From the NCBI GenBank assembly GCA_002305255.1, contig DBQN01000097.1, positions 18,987 to 42,387 on the forward strand: a stretch of 23,401 bases of DNA, read 5' to 3'. Below, piece by piece: positions 15,335 through 22,476 of the stretch. A model generated the notes under the pieces. The model had not been told where the DNA came from, did no database searches, and saw nothing but the letters and a program-made list of their open reading frames with translations. A program made the position numbers and the translations under genes. This DNA is from Firmicutes bacterium UBA1393. Lineage in GTDB: Bacteria; Bacillota; DTU025. How positions within the stretch are numbered: the first letter of the stretch is position 1; every line of letters starts with the position of its first letter.

Positions 15335-16669
15335 CTACCCGAGCATCTTTCCTATGGCCGGCGCCCATCTGAGCACCACAAACGCCCACAGGGCCAGCAA
15401 CACACCGGGCACTACCAGCTGCTTTAGGATTGCGCCCCGCGTATCCTTGCCGCCCTCCACCGACTGAGCGATGAGGCTCGGCACCAGCGCTATCGGGGGC
15501 AGCATATCGCCGAGGGCCGCCAGCAGCGACAGGGCGGCGGCGGTAACCACCTCATTGTTGCCGAGCAGCGCCAGCAGAATGGGGACGCCCATCACAGAGG
15601 ATGACGCGTAGGCCGATATCGCTCCGAACACCGGCAACGCAATAAGGGCTACGACGAACACCCACGACCTCGTGATATCCAGTGCCGACACGACCAGAAA
15701 ACCCCTGACTCCCGTGACCGTCATGACCTGCACGAACATTCCGGCACCGACCAGCACACCCATGACCGGAAGCGCCAGATCCACGCCGCGCTGCACTGCT
15801 GACCACGGCTTCACCGGCCGGCCGCAGAACATCGCCAGCACTGCGCACACAGCGAACATGAACGGGATGCCGGGGTCAGGAATGGCTCGCCCGGCCACTC
15901 GGGTGCCAAACATCATGATGAGGAGTGCCACAATCGGCACATAAACCTTCGCCCCTGGGATTCGCTCGCCGCGCAGTGGCTCGCCAGTGCCTGGGGCAGT
16001 CGCCCCACGCGCGGCGGTCGCTGCCCGCGCCGCACCGCGCCCTGCCGCGGCGGTCGCCTTCCCACTGCGCCTGATGGATGCCGCAAGCCAGAGCGACGCA
16101 ATGATGGCAGCCGGCACCGCCACGAAGAGCAGTGGAAGGTCGAAGCCCACGTAAGGCATGTCGATTCCGGATCCGATGATCATTACAGGCACGTTCACAG
16201 GTGGCGCCACCATGCCGATGATGCTCCCGATGGCGACGAAGGCGCCTGCTCTGGCCAGTGGCACACCTGCCTCCACCAGCACCGGCAGCACGAACCTGCC
16301 CGTGGTCATCGCTGCCGCAGTGGATGATCCGGTGAGCATGCCGGGGGCCATGACAAGCAGCATCGAAGCCAATGCCAGCGGCAACGGCCGGCCGCCCAGG
16401 CTCTGCGTCATCCTGGCTGAGATCTCCTCCAGAATGCCCGCCGATTCAAGGGCTGCCATGAACACCATTGCCGACACTATGATCAGCAGCACATCGAAAT
16501 AGCCGAAGGCCCCCTCAACGAGGTGATACGGCTGGCCCAGGCTGCCCGATACCAGGAGTCCGACCACAGCAGCGCTTGCCGTGGCCAGGGCCGCCGGCTG
16601 GCGCAATACAGCCGCGACCAGTAGGAAGGTGCCTATCATGCACACGAACGCAATGATCTGGGGCCACAT
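15335..16669 (-). CDS. DctM-like (TRAP large subunit superfamily) permease, copy 2
   Basis: A polytopic membrane transporter related to the permease at 9026-10330. Motifs counted from the longest start (GTG at 16678) are PGMLTGSST (112-120), GMVAPPVNVPVMI (155-167), MPYVGF, and in the second half AISAYASSSVMGVP and GDMLPPIALVP. Residues about 202-243 are an Ala/Gly/Arg/Thr-rich cytoplasmic linker absent from copy 1. ATG at 16669 is preferred because GGAAG lies 10 nt upstream; ATG at 16675 and GTG at 16678 are alternatives with poor spacing. No DctP or DctQ gene is adjacent. A GGT gene lies upstream and the small membrane protein plus two-component genes lie downstream. Uptake of glutamate or other products of GGT and M14 hydrolysis is plausible but unproven. 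Confidence 0.82.
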   Translation of the reverse strand: MWPQIIAFVCMIGTFLLVAAVLRQPAALATASAAVVGLLVSGSLGQPYHLVEGAFGYFDVLLIIVSAMVFMAALESAGILEEISARMTQSLGGRPLPLALASMLLVMAPGMLTGSSTAAAMTTGRFVLPVLVEAGVPLARAGAFVAIGSIIGMVAPPVNVPVMIIGSGIDMPYVGFDLPLLFVAVPAAIIASLWLAASIRRSGKATAAAGRGAARAATAARGATAPGTGEPLRGERIPGAKVYVPIVALLIMMFGTRVAGRAIPDPGIPFMFAVCAVLAMFCGRPVKPWSAVQRGVDLALPVMGVLVGAGMFVQVMTVTGVRGFLVVSALDITRSWVFVVALIALPVFGAISAYASSSVMGVPILLALLGNNEVVTAAALSLLAALGDMLPPIALVPSLIAQSVEGGKDTRGAILKQLVVPGVLLALWAFVVLRWAPAIGKMLG

Positions 16670-16689
16670 GGTCATCACTCTTCCGCAAT

Positions 16690-16723
16690 GGGCGCGGCCT
16701 CCGGAACGCCGGCAGCCGCGCCC
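16690..16723. other. Intergenic hairpin between GGT and permease genes
   Basis: GGGCGCGGC (16690-16698) pairs perfectly with GCCGCGCCC (16715-16723), with an inner CCGG/CCGG stem. It lies in the widest gap of operon 2 (about 75 bp) and has no T-run on the minus strand. It could stabilise the upstream hydrolase mRNA or partly reduce read-through into the transporter and regulator genes. Confidence 0.5.
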
Positions 16724-16753
16724 AAGTTACTGTTTCTTCTGGTAAGGCCTATC

Positions 16754-18469
16754 CTAGTAGCCTATCGCTGCGCCTGCGCGCCTCGGGTCGGCTGCTCCGA
16801 TCAACTCGCCGGTGACTGGGTCGACCACGACGCCCTGGGCCCCGCCGAAATAGAGGTCGAACTCAGGGTGAACCGACTTCTCGTCGATGGGGTATCCCAG
16901 CTTCTTGAGGCCTTCGATGATCTCCGGCTCCATGTTGACCTCGTACTCAAAGGCGTCAGTGCCCTCGCGCACGAAGAACCTGGGGGCGTTGATCGCATCC
17001 TGAACGTTCATGCCGAAGTCGACCACGTTGGTGATCAACTGCGCCATGGAGGGGATGATCCTCGTCGAACCAGGAGTGCCTATCGTCAGGAACGGCTTGC
17101 CGTCCTTCAACAGGATCGTAGGAGAGATGGACGTCCTCATGCGCTTGCCTGGGGCGATGCTGTTCGCCAGCGCCAGGTCACGCGAGAAGTTGTACACCTC
17201 GTTGTTGAGGATCACACCGGTGCCCTCGATCATGATGCCCGCTCCGAAGAAGGAGCTGATGGTCTGGGTGATGGCCACCATGTTTCGATCCTTGTCGACT
17301 ACGGAGATGTGCGTGGTCGACGGCGACAACGCGTGAACGTTCTCAACGACAACCGCGGAGTTCTCCTGGAACTCGCCGGCTTTCATGCTGGGATCGTCGA
17401 AGGGAGTCATCACAGTCACGTCGATCTCAGCCGCGCGCTTCGCTGCGTACTCATCGCTCAAGAGCTGATCCAGGGGCAGGAAGGCGAAGGCAGGATCGTG
17501 CACATACGAGCGATAGTCCCAGAAACCGCGCTTGACGGCCTCAGAGATGATGTGGGTAGTCGTGGCATTGCGGCCACCCGCGGCGACCAGGTCGAAGTTC
17601 TCCAGGATGTTAAGGATCTCGATGAGCACGCCGCCGCCCACTGGCGGAGGAGCCGAGATCACGTCATAACCGCGGTAGTTGCCGAGCGCGGGCGTCCGGG
17701 TTATCGCCTTGTAGGCTTCGAAGTCCTCGGCACGGATATAGCCGCCGTTGGCGCGGCTGGCGGCGTCGATGGCCTGGGCGATATCACCCTTGTAGAACGC
17801 GTCGGGGCCACCGGCAGCGATCTTCTTGAGCGACGCTGCGAGGCCGGGGTTCTTCATGACCCAGCCGGCCAAGGGAGGCAGTCCATCGTCGAGGAACACA
17901 GAGGAAAGGCCGGGATCCTTCAGGATCTTCTCATAGTTATCCTCGATCATAGTCGCCATTTCCTGCGTGATGGCCCAGCCATCTTCAGCGAGGCGGATGG
18001 CGGGCTGCAGCACCTCGGCGAGGGTCATGGTTCCGTACTGCTCCAGGGCTGAACAGAGGCCGGCCACCAGGCCCGGGACGCCTACAGAGCCCCAGCCAGT
18101 GCTGGGCATGCTCTTGCCGGCGAGGGTCTCCGCAGCCAGCACGGGTGCTGTTGACCTGTAGTCGATGACAGATGCGGTTTCGGTGTCAGGCAGGTAGACT
18201 ACGAACATGCCTTCGCCGCCAAGTCCTGAAGCATTGGGCTCCACGACTCCGATGGCGAACGCTGTGGCGACTGCGGCGTCGACCGCGTTGCCGCCGGCTT
18301 TGAGGATCTGCACGCCTACTTCAGATGCCAGGGGGTGTGCCGATGCGACCATTCCGTTCGCTGACCGTACTTCGGAAACCTGCGCGTGCACGGCGGTGGC
18401 CATGACCATGACCAGAGCTAGCACCAGGGCCATCACGAAAGACAGTCGATTGGTTGCGCGCTTGAACAT
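16754..18469 (-). CDS. ggt: Exported gamma-glutamyltransferase
   Basis: This Ntn-hydrolase cleaves gamma-glutamyl bonds (glutathione, gamma-glutamyl peptides) or transfers the glutamyl group, outside the cytoplasmic membrane. A signal peptide ends ATAVHA at about residue 29. The large-subunit part has AHPLASEVGVQILKAGGNAVDAA and R105 in IDYRSTAP, the likely glutamate-carboxylate binder. The autoprocessing site is PST385-THISVVD, where T385 becomes the N-terminal nucleophile of the small subunit. GTGVILNNE, GTPGSTRIIPSMAQ and AINAPRF follow as usual. GLGGEGMF replaces the common GLGGGGF, a small change. Length 571 is normal. AGGAGGT precedes the ATG. It lies 34 bp after an M14 hydrolase gene, in operon 2. 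Confidence 0.95.
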   Translation of the reverse strand: MFKRATNRLSFVMALVLALVMVMATAVHAQVSEVRSANGMVASAHPLASEVGVQILKAGGNAVDAAVATAFAIGVVEPNASGLGGEGMFVVYLPDTETASVIDYRSTAPVLAAETLAGKSMPSTGWGSVGVPGLVAGLCSALEQYGTMTLAEVLQPAIRLAEDGWAITQEMATMIEDNYEKILKDPGLSSVFLDDGLPPLAGWVMKNPGLAASLKKIAAGGPDAFYKGDIAQAIDAASRANGGYIRAEDFEAYKAITRTPALGNYRGYDVISAPPPVGGGVLIEILNILENFDLVAAGGRNATTTHIISEAVKRGFWDYRSYVHDPAFAFLPLDQLLSDEYAAKRAAEIDVTVMTPFDDPSMKAGEFQENSAVVVENVHALSPSTTHISVVDKDRNMVAITQTISSFFGAGIMIEGTGVILNNEVYNFSRDLALANSIAPGKRMRTSISPTILLKDGKPFLTIGTPGSTRIIPSMAQLITNVVDFGMNVQDAINAPRFFVREGTDAFEYEVNMEPEIIEGLKKLGYPIDEKSVHPEFDLYFGGAQGVVVDPVTGELIGAADPRRAGAAIGY

Positions 18470-18503
18470 TCGGTTACCTCCTCTTCCTCTTTGTATTCGT
18501 TGC

Positions 18504-19556
18504 TTACCGTAGGTACGCTCCTAGTCCTGACTTCACGAGTTCGCTGTAAGACGGCATTCCCGTCCATTCGGTGCGCTGTCCGTCCATCATCTCATGCGCC
18601 TCAAGAACGGCGTCTATCGTCGCGATGTGAGTCGCAACCCTAAGCGCCAGGGGGGCGACGGGATGGTTCACGATATCGGGGTTCATAACGTCCTCAGACC
18701 CCTGACCCGGGTTCGGAGTCTCGATGAGGTAGGCCGCTGCCTGGGTGTGGTCTCCCCACTCCCTGTGAGAGAGCCCGGGGAACTGGTCATCTGAGTGCTC
18801 GACATTCATCACGATGCCCTGAAGCTCCATCTCAACGATGGCGATCACGGCGTAATCAAGGTTCTTGGGGTTGGCGATGACCATGTTGGCGAGGCGCGAC
18901 ATCATACCCGCCTCGTGCAGGTCAAAGGCCACGTCCACCTTCTCTGTCAGGATCAGCTGCTGATAGGCGTAAGCCAGCTGCTGAGTAAGGGTTCCGTCGG
19001 CCTTGCCGGGGTGTGCGCGGTCAAGGTTTCTAGACTCATTCCCCTCAAACTCGACGCCCGTAGGATAATGGACGTACTTCACCGGATCAGGCGACTGGTG
19101 CGCCGGGTTGGTGCGGCGGTCGCCGTAGCGGAAGTGGCGCTCGCCCGAGGCGGTGTTGATAGTGATGAACCCGATCTCAGGGTGTTGGGTGTCAGGGTAG
19201 CTTGCGCCTGACTGGTTGGCGTAAGGCACCACGATGATCCTTCCCTTGGTGGCGACTGCCCTCTCGACGAACAGAGTGGCAGACATGATGCCAGCCGTTT
19301 CATTCGAGTGGGTACCTCCCAGGATAAACAGGGTCGGACCGGGCACTCCGCTGTCGAGATAGTACACCCTGGTGTCAACGGGCGTGCCGCGAAGTGAGGG
19401 ATGATAATCGCTGAGCCAGCCGATGCCTGTGACGCCGTATCCCGGACGCACGTCCTGCATCATCGGCTCGACTGCCTGTACCGGGGAAGCAAACGCCGCG
19501 CTAACGACGAACAGCGTGGCGAGGGCAACCACCATCAGAAGCCTGGACATCTTCAT
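18504..19556 (-). CDS. Exported M14-type zinc hydrolase (AstE/aspartoacylase-like), copy 2
   Basis: 350 residues from ATG 19556, which has GGAGGT 6 nt upstream; an earlier in-frame ATG (19616) would overlap the preceding gene and lengthen the signal peptide oddly. The signal peptide runs to about residue 24-28 (AFASPVQA). Zinc ligands are H83 and E86 in GGTHSNETAG and H214 in FDLHEAG. R176-N177 lie in SRNLDRAHPG, and E279 in YLIETPNPG is the likely catalytic base. Key residues fall at exactly the same positions as in the protein at 20194-21327, so these are recent paralogues. The C-terminus SGLGAYL matches the family signature seen in all three. The likely role is deacylation or C-terminal trimming of small amino-acid conjugates. 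Confidence 0.88.
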   Translation of the reverse strand: MKMSRLLMVVALATLFVVSAAFASPVQAVEPMMQDVRPGYGVTGIGWLSDYHPSLRGTPVDTRVYYLDSGVPGPTLFILGGTHSNETAGIMSATLFVERAVATKGRIIVVPYANQSGASYPDTQHPEIGFITINTASGERHFRYGDRRTNPAHQSPDPVKYVHYPTGVEFEGNESRNLDRAHPGKADGTLTQQLAYAYQQLILTEKVDVAFDLHEAGMMSRLANMVIANPKNLDYAVIAIVEMELQGIVMNVEHSDDQFPGLSHREWGDHTQAAAYLIETPNPGQGSEDVMNPDIVNHPVAPLALRVATHIATIDAVLEAHEMMDGQRTEWTGMPSYSELVKSGLGAYLR

Positions 19557-19593
19557 TGGTAGACCTCCATCATCTACGCGCGTTGCGCAGCGG

Positions 19594-20160
19594 TTACTTA
19601 CCCGCGAACAGGTCAAAGAATACCGGACCGAGAGCCGTCCTGTCGGCTACTTCTACCAGGGGGATGTTCTTCGCCTGCGCCATGCGGGTGAAGAATCCGT
19701 CGTCGTTGCTGGCCTTTACCACGAAGATCTGGTGGGCGTACTCCGCCACCATGTTGGCCAGCTCATCAGAGCCTGCTCCACGGCGGGCAGTGCCACCGAT
19801 GTGCACCAATGCCACGAACACGTCGTTCTTCTTGGCCGCATCGAGCAGTGACTTCACTCTGGCCTTCTCCTGATCGGCGTTGACGCCAGCAGCGCCGAGG
19901 CCCTTGGTGCTCAGTCCGACTGAGACGATGAGGGTCTTCACACCCTCGAGGTTCTCGGGTGTGGCGAGCTTCTCAAAGGGAATGGACTCGCCGGTGGATC
20001 TGTCGGTAAGGACGGTCTTCAGTATCAGTCCGTCAGTGCTCTGCCCTGCCGAGGTAATCAGGGCGGGCTTGACTGGCTTGGCTGCGCCGACAGTCATGCC
20101 GATGGCGAGCAGCGCCACCGCGAGAACCGCCAGCATTGAAACGATTGTGTTCTTTCTCAT
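19594..20160 (-). CDS. Exported DUF6305-like protein, copy 2
   Basis: 188 residues with a signal peptide (1 to about 26, ending MTVGAA). The mature part opens PALITSAGQSTDGLILKTVL and has SVGLSTKGLGAAGVNADQEKAR, then HIGGTARRGAGSDELANMV and IPLVEVADRTALG. It is homologous to the protein at 10372-11004 along its whole length, though more typical in its motifs. GGAGG lies 8 nt before the ATG. It sits between two M14 hydrolase genes, and 37 bp before the second. The family name DUF6305 is from memory. Function is unknown; the constant company of M14 and DctM-like genes suggests a part in peptide or acyl-amino-acid handling. Confidence 0.77.
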   Translation of the reverse strand: MRKNTIVSMLAVLAVALLAIGMTVGAAKPVKPALITSAGQSTDGLILKTVLTDRSTGESIPFEKLATPENLEGVKTLIVSVGLSTKGLGAAGVNADQEKARVKSLLDAAKKNDVFVALVHIGGTARRGAGSDELANMVAEYAHQIFVVKASNDDGFFTRMAQAKNIPLVEVADRTALGPVFFDLFAGK

Positions 20161-20193
20161 ACCGGTATCCTCCTTCTGATTCTATCTGGATCG

Positions 20194-21327
20194 TTATCGT
20201 TCGCTAGGACTCAGGTATGCTCCTACTCCGTTTGATACCAGCTCATCGTAGGTGGGCAGGCCTGACAGGACAATCCCGCGGTCAGGCGCAAGCATCGTGT
20301 GAGAGGTGGCCAGCGCCGCTATGGACGCGATGTGTCGACCAACGCGCATGGCCAGCGGAGTTCCCTCCTCTGTATATGGGACGTACAGGCGCCCTCTCGA
20401 AGACGCCTTCAGATACATGGGGTCCTGGCCGTCGATTATCAGCTGTTCATCGGTCTTGCCACGCAGCCTGCCCTGCGCTGGGTTGGGCGACTCGAATAAC
20501 ACCGCGTAGGTGTCGGTGTTGTCGCCCCACTCTCTGTGCGAGAACCCCCTCAGACTCTCAGGTGACGGTTCGATGTTCATGGCAACGCCACTCAACTCGA
20601 GCTCCACGGCGGTAATCGCGGCGAGATCCAGCGCTCTGTCGTGCGCTACAATCGCGTTGTTCACCGGGTATTCAGGAGACGACTCATGCAAGTCGACTGA
20701 CACGTCGACCTGCTCCTCGCGGATGAGACTGGTGATTGCGTACGCCACCTTCGACGTAAGCGTCCCGTTCTGCAAGCCGGGGTATGCCCTGTTCAAGTTG
20801 CGTGCCTCAACACCCGCCAGCTTCTGCCCGCGCACCGATTCGACGTAGACTGTGGGATCAGGCCACTGGTGCACTGGATTGCTGAGGCGTGCGCCATACG
20901 GAATCGTTCGCCGCCCGTTCGGGGTGTCGAGAGTGTAATGCGATGGGTGGCCTTCCTGCGGAAGATTATGGGTAAAGCCTGATGCATTTGCGTAAGGGAT
21001 GACTATGACCCGGCCCTGTTCGGGCATCACGTTCTCTGCAAGAACAAGAGCTGCGGCGCACCCGGCTGGCTCATCGGGATGAGTGCCGCCGAGCACCAGC
21101 ATCGTTCCGCCAGGCTCAGCCCCTTCGAACACCAGCACCGGCGTGTCGCCCGGCGTGCCCTTGAGGGCTGGATTGTAGTCTGACAGCCAGGTCTGCCGAG
21201 TAAGCGAGGGAGACGGGTACACCTCAAGGCTCGTCGGGCTCGCAGGCGCGAATCTGGCCGCTGAGAGGACCACTACAATGGCCGCCAGCACCAGCACTAT
21301 CCAGTCTTGTGCGCGGTGGCTTCGCAA
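20194..21327 (-). CDS. Membrane-anchored or exported M14-type zinc hydrolase, copy 3
   Basis: First gene of operon 2, 377 residues. The start is TTG at 21327, set by GGAGGT 7 nt upstream (21335-21340). The N-terminal hydrophobic segment (about 9-28) may be a signal anchor or be cleaved near APAS. Zinc ligands are H83 and E86 in GGTHPDEPAG and H214 in VDLHESS. R176-N177 lie in ARNLNRAYPG and E279 in LFESPNPAQG. It shares WLSDYxPxLKGTPxDT and SHREWGD with copy 2, and ends NGVGAYL. Activity should resemble copy 2, with different side-chain preference inferred from changes after the zinc His (SSPEY against AGMMS). Confidence 0.88.
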   Translation of the reverse strand: MRSHRAQDWIVLVLAAIVVVLSAARFAPASPTSLEVYPSPSLTRQTWLSDYNPALKGTPGDTPVLVFEGAEPGGTMLVLGGTHPDEPAGCAAALVLAENVMPEQGRVIVIPYANASGFTHNLPQEGHPSHYTLDTPNGRRTIPYGARLSNPVHQWPDPTVYVESVRGQKLAGVEARNLNRAYPGLQNGTLTSKVAYAITSLIREEQVDVSVDLHESSPEYPVNNAIVAHDRALDLAAITAVELELSGVAMNIEPSPESLRGFSHREWGDNTDTYAVLFESPNPAQGRLRGKTDEQLIIDGQDPMYLKASSRGRLYVPYTEEGTPLAMRVGRHIASIAALATSHTMLAPDRGIVLSGLPTYDELVSNGVGAYLSPSER

Positions 21328-21488
21328 CTACACCACCTCCTAATTCGCCTAATTCTAGTAGTCTGCCGATGCATCCTGCTTCCCCGCATATTTCTCCATG
21401 AATGCGTCGCTAGCTCGTATCTGGCTCGCGTACCCGGGCCGGCTGCCCGGTGCTCAAAGCCCGCCTACCAGGGCGCCCCACGGCTGCA

Positions 21489-21517
21489 TTGCCACCGGTG
21501 GCGCGTCATGATAACAT
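21489..21517 (+). promoter_or_regulatory. Candidate promoter of degV, overlapping the operon 2 promoter
   Basis: TTGCCA (21489-21494), 17-bp spacer, TAACAT (21512-21517). The 12-bp perfect palindrome GCCACCGGTGGC (21491-21502) overlaps the -35 and spacer and also covers the predicted operon 2 start point. A protein bound there could affect both directions. Confidence 0.42.
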
Positions 21518-21539
21518 TTGCACATATGCGCAGTGCCAA
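21511..21539 (-). promoter_or_regulatory. Candidate promoter of operon 2
   Basis: On the minus strand TTGGCA (21539-21534) is followed by 17 bp and TGTTAT (21516-21511), matching the sigma70 pattern in 5/6 and 4/6 positions. Transcription would start near 21504, leaving a leader of about 175 nt with a GC hairpin CCGGGC/GCCCGG (21434-21450). The call is from pattern alone. Confidence 0.4.
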
Positions 21540-21571
21540 GTGCGAGATGCGCAAGTTAGGAAGTACACTGA

Positions 21572-22447
21572 ATGCACATCGTCACTGACCGGGGAGCAGA
21601 CCTGGCTACCCATAGCCCATCAGGCGCGGAGCTGGTGTTCGCGCCCCTCACCATCACCCTGGATGAGTCCACCTTCACGAGCGGCATCGACATCGAACCC
21701 GAAGAGTTCTACAAGGCCCTCGATCAAACCGACGCGTTCCCCACGACGTCGCAGCCGGCACCTGGTGACTTCGCGAGAATCTATGCAGACGCTGCCAAGT
21801 CCGGCAAGGAGATACTGTCTATACACATCTCCTCCGGTCTGAGCGGCACGGTAAACGCTGCGCGCGTCGGCGCCGAGGCTTCTGCCGATGCGGATGTCGA
21901 GATATACGATACGAAGACATTATCGGCGGCACAGGGCTGGCACGTGCAGGCAGCGGCGAACGCATCGGCCGCAGGCTGGAGTCGAGACCAGGTCGTAGGC
22001 ATGCTCAGGCAGGTGACCGAGGCCACCGAAGTGTTGTTTACCCTGCCGACCTTGAAATACCTGATACATGGCGGGAGAATCGGCCATCTCAAGGGCCTGC
22101 TGGCACAGGTGTTGAACATAAGGCCCATCATCGGCGTGGAGAAGCAAGCTGGAATCTACGTCACGCGCGGGCAGGCCAGAACGTTTGACAGAGCGCTGGC
22201 ATCCCTCGCCGAAATCGCCCGCGACATGATGCGCGGCCGCGGCAACGAAGGAGACACCGTGCGCGCTCAGATAGTCCACGGCTACAACCCCGAAGGAGTG
22301 GCGAAGCTCAAGGCCGAGGTCGAGAAGCGCCTCAACGTCAAGTGGCTGCCCACCCTGCAGATAGCCCCGGTACTCGGCGCCCACACCGGCGCAGGCGTGG
22401 TCGGGCTGGTGTTCGCCCTTGACAAGGCCCTCCCTGCCATTCTCTAG
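21572..22447 (+). CDS. DegV-family fatty-acid-binding protein
   Basis: A cytosolic two-domain protein of 291 residues, normal for the family. DegV/FakB proteins bind a fatty acid, and some present it to the FakA kinase. The N-terminus MHIVTDRGADL replaces the usual TDSxxDL. PTTSQPAPGDFARIY (about 57-71) and LSIHISSGLSGTVNAAR hold the Ser/Thr residues that contact the acyl carboxylate. TLKYLIHGGRIG and NIRPIIGV follow, as in family members, and the C-terminus has GAHTGAGVVGLVF, the usual GxHxGPG-type loop with Ala for Pro. AGGAAG lies 8 nt before the ATG. It is monocistronic, divergent from operon 2 and convergent with the nuclease gene; no FakA gene is in view. Confidence 0.92.
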   Translation: MHIVTDRGADLATHSPSGAELVFAPLTITLDESTFTSGIDIEPEEFYKALDQTDAFPTTSQPAPGDFARIYADAAKSGKEILSIHISSGLSGTVNAARVGAEASADADVEIYDTKTLSAAQGWHVQAAANASAAGWSRDQVVGMLRQVTEATEVLFTLPTLKYLIHGGRIGHLKGLLAQVLNIRPIIGVEKQAGIYVTRGQARTFDRALASLAEIARDMMRGRGNEGDTVRAQIVHGYNPEGVAKLKAEVEKRLNVKWLPTLQIAPVLGAHTGAGVVGLVFALDKALPAIL

Positions 22448-22476
22448 CGTGGCGCGGTGAGCTCAAGGCTTCAGTA

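Noticed and set aside
16688..18052. 454-codon plus-strand open frame opposite GGT
   Set aside because: The minus strand carries a complete GGT with its catalytic Thr and signal peptide; the plus frame is only a shadow with low-complexity His/Arg/Val composition.
19557..19616. Longer start for the M14 hydrolase copy 2
   Set aside because: It would overlap the preceding gene and place 20 polar residues before the signal peptide, while ATG 19556 has GGAGGT at good spacing.
21500..21540. Sigma54 promoter suggested by TGGCAC on the minus strand
   Set aside because: The required TTGC-type -12 element does not occur at the right distance, so only a sigma70-like reading is kept.
21328..21571. Second T-box or other riboswitch in the operon 2 leader
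   Set aside because: No GGGTGGNACC motif on the minus strand and no hairpin followed by a T-run; only a small GC stem is present.
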